Shown in pieces: positions 8,953 through 16,988 of a stretch of DNA of 42,746 nucleotides. The translations under genes and the position numbers were made by a program. Positions within the stretch are counted from its first letter, which is position 1. Every line of letters starts with the position of its first letter. The stretch is taken from contig NZ_MPOH02000020.1 in the NCBI RefSeq assembly GCF_001896135.2, positions 263,783 through 306,528 on the forward strand. Direction: 5' to 3'. This DNA is from Streptomyces phaeoluteigriseus (GTDB taxonomy: Bacteria > Actinomycetota > Actinomycetes > Streptomycetales > Streptomycetaceae). The notes beneath the pieces are model-generated. The model made no database searches and was not told where the DNA came from. It worked only from the letters and a program-made list of their open reading frames with translations.

Positions 8953-8966
8953 GTACCGGTCAGTAC
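8953..8966. promoter_or_regulatory. Inverted repeat in the mce/thiolase divergent region
   Basis: GTACCGGTCAGTAC has GTAC at both ends, and TACCG/CAGTA form one-mismatch arms around GT. It lies about 65 bases before the thiolase ATG and is of the size of a TetR-type operator. No regulator gene is adjacent, so the assignment is only structural. Confidence 0.3.
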
Positions 8967-9028
8967 ATTCGAAGTAAACCCTCGTTCACTCCTCGGCCCG
9001 TGCAAGGCCGGTAAGGGGATCGCAGCTC

Positions 9029-10231
9029 ATGACTGGAACCAACAGCACGACCTCGGTGATCGTCGCGGGCGCCCGGACGCCCATGGGACGGTTGCTGGGC
9101 TCGCTGAAGTCCTTCTCCGGAGCCGACCTCGGCGGCTTCGCGATCAAGGCCGCTCTCGACCGTGCGGGGATCGGCGGCGACCAGGTGCAGTACGTGATCA
9201 TGGGCCAGGTGCTCCAGGCCGGCGCGGGCCAGATCCCGGCCCGGCAGGCCGCGGTCAAGGCCGGCATCCCGATGAGCGTCCCGGCGCTCACCGTCAACAA
9301 GGTGTGTCTGTCCGGCCTCGACGCCATCGCGCTGGCCGACCAGCTGATTCGAGCGGGTGAGTTCGACATCGTGGTGGCGGGCGGTCAGGAGTCCATGACC
9401 AACGCCCCCCACCTGCTGCCGAAGTCCCGCGAGGGCTTCAAGTACGGCGCGATCGAGATGCTCGACGCGATGGCGTACGACGGGCTGACCGACGCCTTCG
9501 AGAACATCGCCATGGGCGAGTCCACCGAGAAGCACAACACGCGCCTGGGCATCGCCCGCCCCGAGCAGGACGAGATCGCCGCGCTGTCCCACCAGCGGGC
9601 CGCCGCCGCGCAGAAGAACGGCCTGTTCGAGGCCGAGATCACGCCGGTGGAGATCCCGCAGCGCAAGGGCGAGCCGGTCGTCTTCAGCAAGGACGAGGGC
9701 ATCCGCCCCGAGACCACCGCCGAGTCGCTCGGCAAGCTCCGCCCGGCCTTCGCCAAGGACGGCACCATCACCGCCGGCTCGGCCTCGCAGATCTCCGACG
9801 GTGCCGCGGCCGTGGTCGTGATGAGCAAGGCCAAGGCGCAGGAACTGGGCCTGGAGTGGATCGCCGAGATCGGCGCCCACGGCAATGTGGCGGGCCCGGA
9901 CAACTCGCTCCAGTCGCAGCCCTCCAACGCCATCCTGCACGCCCTGGAGAAGGACGGCCTGGAGGTCTCCGACCTCGACCTCGTCGAGATCAACGAGGCC
10001 TTCGCCGCCGTGGCCGTGCAGTCGATGAAGGACCTCGGGGTGTCGACGGAAAAGGTGAACGTCAACGGCGGCGCCATCGCCCTCGGCCACCCCATCGGCA
10101 TGTCCGGCGCCCGGCTCGTGCTGCACCTGGCCCTGGAGCTGAAGCGGCGGGGCGGCGGCATCGGCGCGGCCGCCCTGTGCGGCGGCGGCGGCCAGGGGGA
10201 CGCGCTGATCCTGCGGGTACCCAAGGCCTGA
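9029..10231 (+). CDS. Acetyl-CoA acetyltransferase (thiolase)
   Basis: This is a 400-residue biosynthetic-type thiolase (acetoacetyl-CoA formation/cleavage). The catalytic residues are visible: acyl-accepting Cys93 in NKVCLSG, His354 in GHPIGMSGAR and Cys384 in ALCGGGGQG, together with the NEAF motif (about 322-325). Length is normal for the family. The ATG at 9029 has AAGGGGA about nine bases upstream. It is followed 34 bases later by meaB on the same strand and probably co-transcribed with it. The acyl-chain preference cannot be fixed from sequence; the short-chain context favours acetoacetyl-CoA. Confidence 0.93.
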   Translation: MTGTNSTTSVIVAGARTPMGRLLGSLKSFSGADLGGFAIKAALDRAGIGGDQVQYVIMGQVLQAGAGQIPARQAAVKAGIPMSVPALTVNKVCLSGLDAIALADQLIRAGEFDIVVAGGQESMTNAPHLLPKSREGFKYGAIEMLDAMAYDGLTDAFENIAMGESTEKHNTRLGIARPEQDEIAALSHQRAAAAQKNGLFEAEITPVEIPQRKGEPVVFSKDEGIRPETTAESLGKLRPAFAKDGTITAGSASQISDGAAAVVVMSKAKAQELGLEWIAEIGAHGNVAGPDNSLQSQPSNAILHALEKDGLEVSDLDLVEINEAFAAVAVQSMKDLGVSTEKVNVNGGAIALGHPIGMSGARLVLHLALELKRRGGGIGAAALCGGGGQGDALILRVPKA

Positions 10232-10265
10232 GTTCCCTGTACGTCATTACCCGAACGGAGCTGTG

Positions 10266-11225
10266 ATGCAGGACGTCTCCTCGCTGGTCGCCCAGGCCAG
10301 GGAAGGCCGGCCCCGGGCCGTGGCCCGGCTGATCTCCCTGGTGGAGGGGGCGTCGCCGCAGCTCAGGGAGGTCATGGCGGCGCTGGCCCCGCTGACCGGC
10401 AACGCCTACGTGGTGGGCCTCACCGGCTCGCCCGGCGTCGGCAAGTCGACGTCCACGTCCGCGCTGGTCACGGCGTACCGCAAGCAGGGCAGACGGGTGG
10501 GCGTCCTGGCCGTCGACCCGTCCTCGCCGTTCTCCGGCGGCGCCCTGCTCGGCGACCGCGTCCGGATGTCGGAGCACGCCTCCGACCCCGGCGTCTACAT
10601 CCGCTCCATGGCCACCCGCGGCCACCTCGGCGGGCTGGCCTGGTCGGCCCCGCAGGCCATCCGGGTGCTCGACGCGGCGGGCTGCGAGGTGATCCTCGTC
10701 GAGACGGTCGGCGTCGGCCAGTCGGAGGTCGAGATCGCCTCGCAGGCGGACACCAGCGTGGTGCTCCTCGCCCCCGGCATGGGCGACGGCATCCAGGCCG
10801 CCAAGGCCGGGATCCTCGAGATCGGCGACGTGTACGTCGTCAACAAGGCCGACCGTGACGGCGCCGACGCCACCGCCCGCGAGCTGAACCACATGCTGGG
10901 CCTCGGCGAGTCCCGCGGCCCCGGCGACTGGCGGCCGCCGATCGTGAAGACGGTCGCCGCCCGTGGTGAGGGCATCGACGAGGTCGTCGAGGCGCTGGAG
11001 AAGCACCGCGCCTGGATGGAGGAGCACGGCGTCCTCGCCGAGCGCCGCCGCGCCCGCGCGGCCCGCGAGGTCGAGACGATCGCCGTGACCGCCCTGCGCG
11101 AGCGCATCGGCGACCTGCACGGCGACCGCCGGCTCAGCACACTCGCGGAGAAGATCGTCGCCGGCGAACTCGACCCGTACCGGGCGGCGGACGAACTGGT
11201 GACGGGCCTGACCCGGGGGCAGTGA
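10266..11225 (+). CDS. meaB: MeaB, GTPase chaperone of methylmalonyl-CoA mutase
   Basis: This is a 319-residue G3E-family P-loop GTPase. MeaB proteins gate delivery of adenosylcobalamin to B12-dependent acyl-CoA mutases and protect them from inactivation (established). Walker A is GSPGVGKST (residues 54-62). The Mg-binding region follows in VLAVDPSSPFSGGALLGDR, with the switch region ETVGVGQSEVE and the guanine-recognition motif NKAD. The ATG at 10266 sits five bases after GGAG; a GTG one codon earlier would be too close to it. The likely clients are the methylmalonyl-CoA mutase of this genome (outside the window) and IcmA, encoded at 21550-23250. Confidence 0.94.
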   Translation: MQDVSSLVAQAREGRPRAVARLISLVEGASPQLREVMAALAPLTGNAYVVGLTGSPGVGKSTSTSALVTAYRKQGRRVGVLAVDPSSPFSGGALLGDRVRMSEHASDPGVYIRSMATRGHLGGLAWSAPQAIRVLDAAGCEVILVETVGVGQSEVEIASQADTSVVLLAPGMGDGIQAAKAGILEIGDVYVVNKADRDGADATARELNHMLGLGESRGPGDWRPPIVKTVAARGEGIDEVVEALEKHRAWMEEHGVLAERRRARAAREVETIAVTALRERIGDLHGDRRLSTLAEKIVAGELDPYRAADELVTGLTRGQ

Positions 11226-11301
11226 GGCGAGCGGCGCCGACTCGGCGGCGCCGCCGGCACCTTGACCGCGTGTTCCTCTTCCTGGCGTAGGGCCCACCCC
11301 G

Positions 11302-11334
11302 CCACGGACCGGTCGGCCGGACCGGCCGCCGTGG
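11302..11334. terminator. Compound hairpin after meaB
   Basis: CCACGG (11302-11307) pairs with CCGTGG (11329-11334), and inside it CCGGTC (11309-11314) pairs with GACCGG (11320-11325) around the loop GGCCG. The structure starts about 75 bases past the meaB stop and is a reasonable terminator of the thiolase-meaB unit. Confidence 0.45.
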
Positions 11335-11589
11335 CCCTCAGGGGTCCCCTTCTCCCGCCTCGCGTCGCGGAACTCACCCGTCTCCAAGCACCTCTCGCGG
11401 TCCGCACCGTGCCGCCGTGCTCCGCGTCCCGCACGCCCGCCGCATCCTTGCGGCGGGCCCCGCCGGCCTCGGTGCTGCGACCCGGCGTGCCGCCGCCCGC
11501 GCCGCCCAGGCGCGCCGTCGCCCGGCCGGCGAGAGCGCCTGCGGGGGTGAGCAGGCCCCGACCGCCGACCGCGGCGGAGTTCCGCTCGG

Positions 11590-12000
11590 CGCTCGCGGCC
11601 TGCGCCGCACCTTCGCCGCCGCCCTCGGCGGACGGCTCGCGTACGGCCTCGTCCCCTTCTCGCCGCTGTCCGCGCGACCGGCTCCCACATCGCCACCGTC
11701 CGCGCGACCGGCTCCTACGCCGTCGCCGGCACCGTCCTGGCCCTCTTCGGGGCCTTCGCCGTCGTCCTGATGCCGCTGCGCGTGTCCCTCGTCGACCGCC
11801 ACGGCCCCCGGCGCGCCCTGCCGCCTACGACCGCCCCGCACGCCGTACCGCTGGGCGCGTCGGCCGACGTGACCTGGCGCCCGGGAGCCCAGCCGGTGGT
11901 GCTCGGCGCACTCGCCGCGCTCGCCGGAGCCTGCGCGCCTCCGCCGGGTCCCGTCACGGCGCTGGTGACGGCGGCGGTGGCGGGGACGGTGGGCCGATCG
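11590..12000 (+). pseudogene. MFS transporter remnant
   Basis: Two pieces of a major facilitator protein are recognisable. The first reads LRRTFAAALGGRLAYGLVPFSPLSA in part (about 11597-11670). The second, in another frame, reads ATGSYAVAGTVLALFGAF followed by a VSLVDRHGPRRALP loop (about 11707-11825) and a further hydrophobic stretch VLGALAALAGACAPPPGPV. These correspond to the start of TM1, TM2 and the motif-A region after it, and TM3-4 of Streptomyces MFS proteins. The frame changes across an imperfect duplication at 11668-11715, and the protein stops after about four helices. This is a dead gene. Upstream, 11335-11590 is GC-rich and shows no recognisable coding sequence. Confidence 0.6.
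11668..11715. repeat. 18-bp direct repeat inside the MFS remnant
   Basis: GTCCGCGCGACCGGCTCC occurs at 11668-11685 and again at 11698-11715, with a period of 30 bases and the spacer CACATCGCCACC. It lies exactly where the MFS reading frame is broken. Confidence 0.85.
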
Positions 12001-12022
12001 GGTGGAGCGAGGGGGACGGGTC

Positions 12023-12621
12023 TCAGTCGTCGTCGCCGGTCTCGTCCTGGCCGTCGTCGTCGCGGACCGCCGTGAGCTTGGCGTCGTCCAGGGCGACGTT
12101 CCAGTCGCGCTCCTCGGCCGACGAGCCGTCGGTCTCCACCTCCCAGGCTCCGGCGCCGTCGGCCTCCAGGTCGACGGAGGTGACGAAGCCCTTCGTGGTG
12201 GCCTTCTCGGCGGCCTCGGCGGCGGTGACACCCGTGCCCCTGAGCAGGGTGCGGGCCTCGCGGACGTCGTCGGCGTCGTCGCCGGCGGTGTGCGTGCCGA
12301 GGACGCGGCCCGTCGCCGGGTCGACGAGGACGTCGTACGAGGTCGTGCCGGTGCCCAGGATCTCGACCTCCCAGCCGCGGTCGTCGTCCCCGGCCTCCGT
12401 GTCGAGGTCGGCGGAGACCGCCGTGCCCGGCCGGCCTTCAACGCCGCCGCGATCGCCTCGGCCGCGCTCACGTCGGCGGAGCCGGGTGCCTCGGCCGCCG
12501 GCCGTGCGGTCCGGACGTCCGCCGTCGTACCGCGTGCGTCGTCGTCCGCGAAGGCGACCGCGGTGCCTCCGCCGATCGCGACGGACGCGACGACGGCGGC
12601 GATGACGAGCTTGCGCTTCAT
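12023..12621 (-). pseudogene. Exported PepSY-domain protein with a one-base frameshift
   Basis: The start is ATG 12621, with a strong Shine-Dalgarno (GGGAGG). The N-terminus MKRKLVIAAVVASVAIGGG and the following AVAFADDD form a signal peptide. A first PepSY domain begins at DVSAAEAIAAALKA. Near 12430 the frame is lost after LKAGR; one added C gives LKAGRPGTAVSADL and continues through GWEVEILG, the turn VDPATGRVLGT and a second PepSY domain (GVTAAEAAEKATTKGFVTSVDLE in part) to a very acidic end (DDDGQDETGDDD). About 199 residues would result. Such proteins sit next to envelope-sensing two-component systems, as here. The conserved sequence on both sides of the break suggests either a sequence error or a very recent mutation. 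Confidence 0.75.
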
Positions 12622-12696
12622 GGGTTTCCTCCCGCTGAGATGCTGATTGGTTCCGTCTGCTTCGGTTGCGACGGGGACCACGCTGCCCGAGCCGAC

Positions 12697-12733
12697 CTGA
12701 AGGCACGCTGAAGCAACCTGAAGATCGCTTCAG
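12697..12733. promoter_or_regulatory. CTGAAG repeat boxes, probable OmpR-type regulator sites
   Basis: CTGAAG occurs at 12697, 12708 and 12718 in direct orientation, 11 and 10 bases apart (one helical turn), followed by the inverted copy CTTCAG at 12728. The cluster lies in the divergent region between the PepSY gene (start 12621) and the response regulator (start 12757). Tandem direct repeats with helical spacing are what OmpR/PhoB-family regulators bind, so autoregulation of both transcripts is likely. Confidence 0.6.
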
Positions 12734-12756
12734 GCGGGGTTTGCGACCCTGGTGGC

Positions 12757-13434
12757 ATGCGCCTGCTGATCGTCGAGGACGAACGCCGTCTCGCCCTCGC
12801 CCTCGCCAAGGGTCTGACCGCCGAGGGCTTCGCCGTGGACGTCGTCCACGACGGCCTGGAGGGTCTGCACCGCGCGGGCGAGTCGCCGTACGACCTGCTC
12901 GTCCTCGACATCATGCTGCCCGGCATGAACGGCTACCGGGTCTGTTCCGCCCTGCGCGCCGCCGGGAACGACGTCCCGATCCTCATGCTCACCGCCAAGG
13001 ACGGCGAGTACGACGAGGCGGAGGGTCTGGACACGGGCGCGGACGACTACCTCACCAAACCGTTCTCCTACGTCGTCCTCGTGGCCCGGGTGAAGGCGCT
13101 GCTGCGGCGCCGAGGGCAGGGCGCCGGGGCCTCTCCGGTGCACGTGCTCGGCGAGCTGAGGGTGGACACCGCGGCCCGCCGGGTGTTCCTGCGCGGCGAC
13201 GAGACGGCGCTCACCGCCAAGGAGTTCGCCGTCCTGGAGCAGCTCGTGGTGCGGGCGGGGGAGGTGGTCTCGAAGACCGAGATCCTGGACCACGTCTGGG
13301 ACTTCGCCTACGACGGCGACCCCAACATCGTCGAGGTCTACGTCAGCGCGCTGCGCCGCAAGCTGGGTGCCGGACTCATCCGCACGGTCCGCGGCGCCGG
13401 ATACCGGCTGGAGCGGGCGGAGGCGGGCCGGTGA
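12757..13434 (+). CDS. OmpR/PhoB-family response regulator
   Basis: This is a 225-residue two-component transcription factor. The receiver domain (1-115) has the acidic pair in IVEDE (Glu7/Asp8), phospho-acceptor Asp51 in LLVLDIMLPG, Thr in MLTAKDG and Lys in LTKPFS. The C-terminal winged helix (about 130-223) includes TAKEFAVLEQL and ends with RTVRGAGYRLE. It overlaps the downstream kinase gene by GTGA at 13431-13434, so the pair is translationally coupled. The stimulus is unknown; the adjacent exported PepSY protein suggests an envelope or extracytoplasmic signal. Confidence 0.95.
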   Translation: MRLLIVEDERRLALALAKGLTAEGFAVDVVHDGLEGLHRAGESPYDLLVLDIMLPGMNGYRVCSALRAAGNDVPILMLTAKDGEYDEAEGLDTGADDYLTKPFSYVVLVARVKALLRRRGQGAGASPVHVLGELRVDTAARRVFLRGDETALTAKEFAVLEQLVVRAGEVVSKTEILDHVWDFAYDGDPNIVEVYVSALRRKLGAGLIRTVRGAGYRLERAEAGR

Positions 13435-14855
13435 GACGCCGTCTCGGATCCGTCCGGGCGCGTGCCACCCTGGGCACCACGCTCGTCGTCGCCGTGGCGC
13501 TGCTCGCCGCCGGGACGGCCGTCCTGCTGTCGCTGTGGACGAACCTGAGCGGCCAGGCGGGCACCCGGGCGGAACGCACCGCGCGCGAGGTCGCCGCCGA
13601 ACTCGCCGCCGGACAGCCCTACCGCGAGCTGTCCCTGGACGACGACGACCGGCCCGTCCAGGTCGTCACCGAGGACGGGACCCTGGTCGCGGTCAGCGAG
13701 CACCTGGAGCGGATCAGCGGGACGGGGACGGACACGGTGCGCCCGGCGACCGCCCCCGCCGCCGCGGGTGGTGACGGGGACGGGGACGACGACTCCGTCG
13801 GGGCCTCCGCGCCGGAGCCCGGCGAGATCGCCGAGGACCCCTCCTACAGCGACGGCTCCGCCACCGTGGACGGCGACAGCGCCGACTACCGCTTCGCCGC
13901 CGTCGAGGTCGAGACGGAGGACCGCGGCACCCTCACCGTGTACGCGGGAGCGCCGCTGTCCACCGAGCGCACCGCCGTCCGCACCGCGCTCACCGTCATG
14001 CTGACCGGCTTTCCGCTGCTGCTGGCCGTCGTGGCGGGCGTGACCTGGCTGATGACCCGGCGGGCTCTGCGCCCGGTCGAGGGCATCCGGCGCGAGATGG
14101 CCGCGATCACCGCCTCCGCGGACCTCGCCCGGCGGGTGCCCGAGCCGGACACCCACGACGAGGTCGCCCGGCTCGCGCGCACCACGAACGAGACGCTGGC
14201 CGCGCTGGAGGCGGCCGTGGAACGGCAGCGCCGCTTCGTCGCCGACGCCTCCCACGAACTGCGCAGCCCCATCGCCTCGCTGCGCACCCAGCTCGAGGTG
14301 GGCGCCGCGCACCCGGAGTTGCTGGACGTGCCGGGCGCCGTCGAGGACACCGTGCGACTCCAGAACCTGGCCGCCGACCTGCTGCTGCTGGCCCGGCTGG
14401 ACGCGGGGGAGCGGCCCGTGGACAGCCGGGTCGACCTGGCCGCGCTGGCGCGGGAGGAGGCGGCCGGCCGGGTCCGGGTGACCGTGGACGCGGAGCCGGC
14501 GGAGGTGTCCGGATCGCCGGGGCAGTTGCGACGGGTCCTGGCCAACCTGCTCGACAACGCGCAGCGGCACGCCCGCGAGGCGGTCACGGTGACCGTGCGG
14601 CGGGAGGGCGGGCGCGCTGTCGTCGCGGTCGCCGACGACGGGGAGGGCGTGCCCGAGGCGGACCGGGAACGGGTCTTCGAGCGGTTCGTCCGGCTCGACG
14701 CGGCCCGTAGCCGTGACGACGGCGGGGCGGGTCTCGGCCTGGCCATCGCCCGCGACGTGGCCGTACGCCACGGAGGCACCCTCACGGTCCGTGGGACGCC
14801 GGGAGGCGGAGCCCTGTTCGAGCTCCGCCTCCCGACGGTCCGGCCGCTTCAATAG
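13431..14855 (+). CDS. Sensor histidine kinase
   Basis: This is a 474-residue membrane kinase, partner of the preceding regulator. TM1 spans about residues 14-36 and TM2 about 188-208, with an extracytoplasmic domain of about 150 residues between them that carries an acidic, glycine-rich stretch (GGDGDGDDDS). HAMP follows TM2, then the H-box with His275 in FVADASHELRSP, the N-box (NLLDNAQRHA), G1 (VADDGEGVPE) and the F/G2 boxes (FERFVRLDAAR, GGAGLGLAIA). The GTG start overlaps the regulator stop. The last four codons (RPLQ) and the stop lie inside the first unit of the 14-bp repeat array that follows, so the C-terminus may have been reset by the repeat. Confidence 0.94.
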   Translation: MRRRLGSVRARATLGTTLVVAVALLAAGTAVLLSLWTNLSGQAGTRAERTAREVAAELAAGQPYRELSLDDDDRPVQVVTEDGTLVAVSEHLERISGTGTDTVRPATAPAAAGGDGDGDDDSVGASAPEPGEIAEDPSYSDGSATVDGDSADYRFAAVEVETEDRGTLTVYAGAPLSTERTAVRTALTVMLTGFPLLLAVVAGVTWLMTRRALRPVEGIRREMAAITASADLARRVPEPDTHDEVARLARTTNETLAALEAAVERQRRFVADASHELRSPIASLRTQLEVGAAHPELLDVPGAVEDTVRLQNLAADLLLLARLDAGERPVDSRVDLAALAREEAAGRVRVTVDAEPAEVSGSPGQLRRVLANLLDNAQRHAREAVTVTVRREGGRAVVAVADDGEGVPEADRERVFERFVRLDAARSRDDGGAGLGLAIARDVAVRHGGTLTVRGTPGGGALFELRLPTVRPLQ

Positions 14856-14976
14856 AGCCGCTTCAATAGAGCCGCTTCAATAGAGCCGCTTCGACAGAGC
14901 CGCTTCGGTGGAGCGGCTTCGGTCGAGCCGCTCGGGTCGTGCGGCTTGGGTCCCGCGGCTTCGGTTCAGCCGCTCA
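14843..14976. repeat. 14-bp tandem array spanning the gap between two convergent genes
   Basis: The unit GCCGCTTCAATAGA occurs perfectly at 14843, 14857 and 14871. Progressively diverged units follow every 14 bases at 14885, 14899, 14913, 14927, 14941 and 14955, and a half unit at 14969. Most keep G(C/G)(C/G)GCTTCGGT-like cores. The array starts inside the sensor kinase gene, supplies its TAG stop, fills the whole intergenic space and ends at the stop codon of absC. Confidence 0.9.
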
Positions 14977-15450
14977 CGGACGTCCCCGCTGCTCGCGGAG
15001 GTGGTCCGCGATGGGGGTCAGGGCCTTGTCGAGTTCCGCCAGGGCCTCGGTGGAGAGGAGGTCGATGAAGTGCCGCCGCACCGATGACACATGGTGGGGC
15101 GCGACCTTCCGCATCGTCTCCATGCCGTGCTCGGTGAGGACCGCGTACAGACCGCGGCGGTCGGACTCGCAGTTCTCCCGGCGCACCAGATGGGCGTTCT
15201 CCATGCGCGTGATCTGGTGCGAGAGACGGCTCTTGGACTGGAGGGTGGCGGACGCGAGGTCGCTCATCCGCATCCGCACGTCCTCCGACTCGGAGAGGTT
15301 CACCAGGATTTCGTAGTCGTTCATGGTCAGCCCGAACGGCTGAAGATCCTTTTCAAGCTGGTACGTCAACAGCCTGTTGACCTCCAGGTGGGTGCGCCAG
15401 GCGCACTGCTCCGCTTCGGTCAGCCAGCGCGTGGCCGTTTCGGTCTCCAT
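14974..15450 (-). CDS. absC: AbsC-like MarR-family regulator
   Basis: This is a 158-residue winged-helix repressor. The length, sequence and position (beside an OmpR-type two-component pair and AIM24 genes) match AbsC of S. coelicolor, a MarR-type regulator linked to antibiotic production and zinc-dependent gene control (recalled literature). The DNA-binding part is seen in LTMNDYEILVNLS, MRMSDLASATLQSKSRLSHQ (recognition helix, about residues 62-80) and the wing CESDRRGLYAVLTEHG. The N- and C-terminal helices form the dimer. The ATG at 15450 has no Shine-Dalgarno, and a possible -10 box TAGGTA ends ten bases upstream (15461-15466), so the message may be leaderless. Confidence 0.85.
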   Translation of the reverse strand: METETATRWLTEAEQCAWRTHLEVNRLLTYQLEKDLQPFGLTMNDYEILVNLSESEDVRMRMSDLASATLQSKSRLSHQITRMENAHLVRRENCESDRRGLYAVLTEHGMETMRKVAPHHVSSVRRHFIDLLSTEALAELDKALTPIADHLREQRGRP

Positions 15451-15542
15451 AAGTGAAGTCTACCTAAAATGTTGAAAGGCGAACTACTGGGGGTGGTGTG
15501 ACAGTGCGCACGCGTTCGATGTCACTCTCAGCAGACTACCGC

Positions 15543-16340
15543 TCACAGCCCGAAGCGACGCTGGAGGTCTCCCAGCTGTCCGGGAAGACGCGGTGCGCCG
15601 CCTTGCCCCGTGGGCCCGCCCGGCCCACCTCCGCCGGGCACCCCCGGCTCGTGCGGAACCGCTCCCGTGGCCTGCTCCGGCATGAGCGTCTCCGTGGACT
15701 GGAGCAGCACCGTGCCGGCGCCCACGAACTCGAACTGGTGCTCCTCGCCGGAAGCCCCGCCCAGGCCCGTCAGTGCACGTAGACCGCCCATCAAGCCCGT
15801 CATGTACCCGTGGTCGTAGTGATGGCACGGGGACGGGCAGTCGGCCCAGCCGACGAGCGCCTGCGGGTCCACCCGGATCGGGGGTTCCATGAACACCACC
15901 GGCCCGTTAGATGCGGCGACGAACTTTCCGGTTCCGATCAGTGTCAGAAAACCTGGAACGATCGACTGCTTCAGCGCGAGAGTTGGCTGAAAAGCGAGCA
16001 GATTGCCCGAGCGAATGGTCAGGTTGCCGTCTTCCAGGTCGTACGAATTCACGTCGAAGGCCCGGTCGGCGAGCAGCATCTTGCCCGAGCCCTCCGCCAC
16101 GACCCAGTCGCTCGCGTGCAGAGGCGAATGGAACGACGTGCGCACCAGGCGGTCCAGCCGGCCGTGCCCGATGCCGTTGAAGTCGATCGACCCGTAGTAG
16201 GCGATCATCTTCCCCTTCTGGAGGAACCACTGGCTCCCCTTCAGCTCCACGCAGAAGGTGTACGGGTTCACGTTGTCGTCGACCGGCAGGGTCGTCGGGT
16301 CGAGGACGGTGGGGCCGCCGGTGCCCGGGTAGGTGGTCAC
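15543..16340 (-). CDS. AIM24 family protein (third gene of three)
   Basis: This is a 265-residue member of the AIM24 family (beta-rich jelly-roll-like fold, no established biochemical role in bacteria). The repeated beta-strand pattern is seen in GSQWFLQKGKMIAYYGSI, LDRLVRTSFHSPLHASD and MLLADRAFDVNSYDL. The Pro-rich, Gly-rich C-terminus (GVPGGGGPGGPTGQGG) is not part of the fold. The start is GTG 16340, overlapping the upstream gene's stop as GTGA. It is longer than its two neighbours because of N- and C-terminal extensions. It is probably co-transcribed and possibly co-assembles with the other two AIM24 products. Confidence 0.88.
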   Translation of the reverse strand: MTTYPGTGGPTVLDPTTLPVDDNVNPYTFCVELKGSQWFLQKGKMIAYYGSIDFNGIGHGRLDRLVRTSFHSPLHASDWVVAEGSGKMLLADRAFDVNSYDLEDGNLTIRSGNLLAFQPTLALKQSIVPGFLTLIGTGKFVAASNGPVVFMEPPIRVDPQALVGWADCPSPCHHYDHGYMTGLMGGLRALTGLGGASGEEHQFEFVGAGTVLLQSTETLMPEQATGAVPHEPGVPGGGGPGGPTGQGGAPRLPGQLGDLQRRFGL

Positions 16341-16987
16341 AGCTTCTCCTCCGACGCCTGGACGAACACCGTGCCGCTGCCGCTCAGTTCCAGTTGGAAC
16401 GCCTCGCCCGAGCCGCGGCCCACCATGTCCCGCCAGCCCAGGGCGGTCGACAGCTTGTTGCGGACGTCGCCGTGGTGGGCGACGTAGGCCTGCGGGTCGA
16501 CGTGGACCGGGCGCTGGGGGGTGATGGGGACCTCGAAGACACCGCCGTGGGCCATCACGGCGACCGAGCCGTGGCCCTTCAGGGTCGTGGTGAACAGGCC
16601 CTGGCCGCTGATCTGGCCGCGGACCATGCCCATGACGCCACCCTGCGAGCCCATGAACATGGTCCCCTGCTGGAGGGTGCCCTCGAAGGCGAGCAGGCGG
16701 TCGGCCTCTACGTAGAGCGTCTCGCCGGTGAGGTCGATGACCTGCACGTGGTGGCCGCCGTGTCCGAACAGGACGGTGCCGCTGCCCTCGACGGACATCA
16801 GGGGAGTGTCCTCGTTCGCCATGCGGCGGCCGATCATCGACATCACACCGCCCTGGCCACCCTGCACGTTCGGGGTGAAGGACACCTCGCCCTGGTAGGC
16901 GAGCATCGCGCCGCGCTGACTGAACAGGCGCCGGCCCGGCAGCACGGTCGCCTCGACGATCCTGGAGTTGATCTCCCGGAAGGGCAT
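16337..16987 (-). CDS. AIM24 family protein (second gene of three)
   Basis: This is a 216-residue AIM24-family protein with a regular beta-strand pattern: MLAYQGEVSFTPNVQGG, MSVEGSGTVLFGHGGHHVQVIDL, LFTTTLKGHGSVAVMAHGG and a C-terminal FQLELSGSGTVFVQASE. The last segment closely parallels FQIRFEGDGLVYVQPSE of the first gene and FEFVGAGTVLLQSTE of the third, which shows that all three are paralogues. The ATG at 16987 is one base after the stop of the upstream gene. There is no signal peptide or membrane segment, so it is predicted to be cytosolic. Confidence 0.9.
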   Translation of the reverse strand: MPFREINSRIVEATVLPGRRLFSQRGAMLAYQGEVSFTPNVQGGQGGVMSMIGRRMANEDTPLMSVEGSGTVLFGHGGHHVQVIDLTGETLYVEADRLLAFEGTLQQGTMFMGSQGGVMGMVRGQISGQGLFTTTLKGHGSVAVMAHGGVFEVPITPQRPVHVDPQAYVAHHGDVRNKLSTALGWRDMVGRGSGEAFQLELSGSGTVFVQASEEKL

Positions 16988-16988
16988 G

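Noticed and set aside
10062..11696. A leftward open frame of 544 codons opposite thiolase and meaB
   Set aside because: It is antisense to two well conserved genes, with no motif and no ribosome-binding site.
14843..14976. The 14-bp repeat as a CRISPR or attachment site
   Set aside because: There are no spacers, no integrase and no tRNA. It is a simple tandem array.
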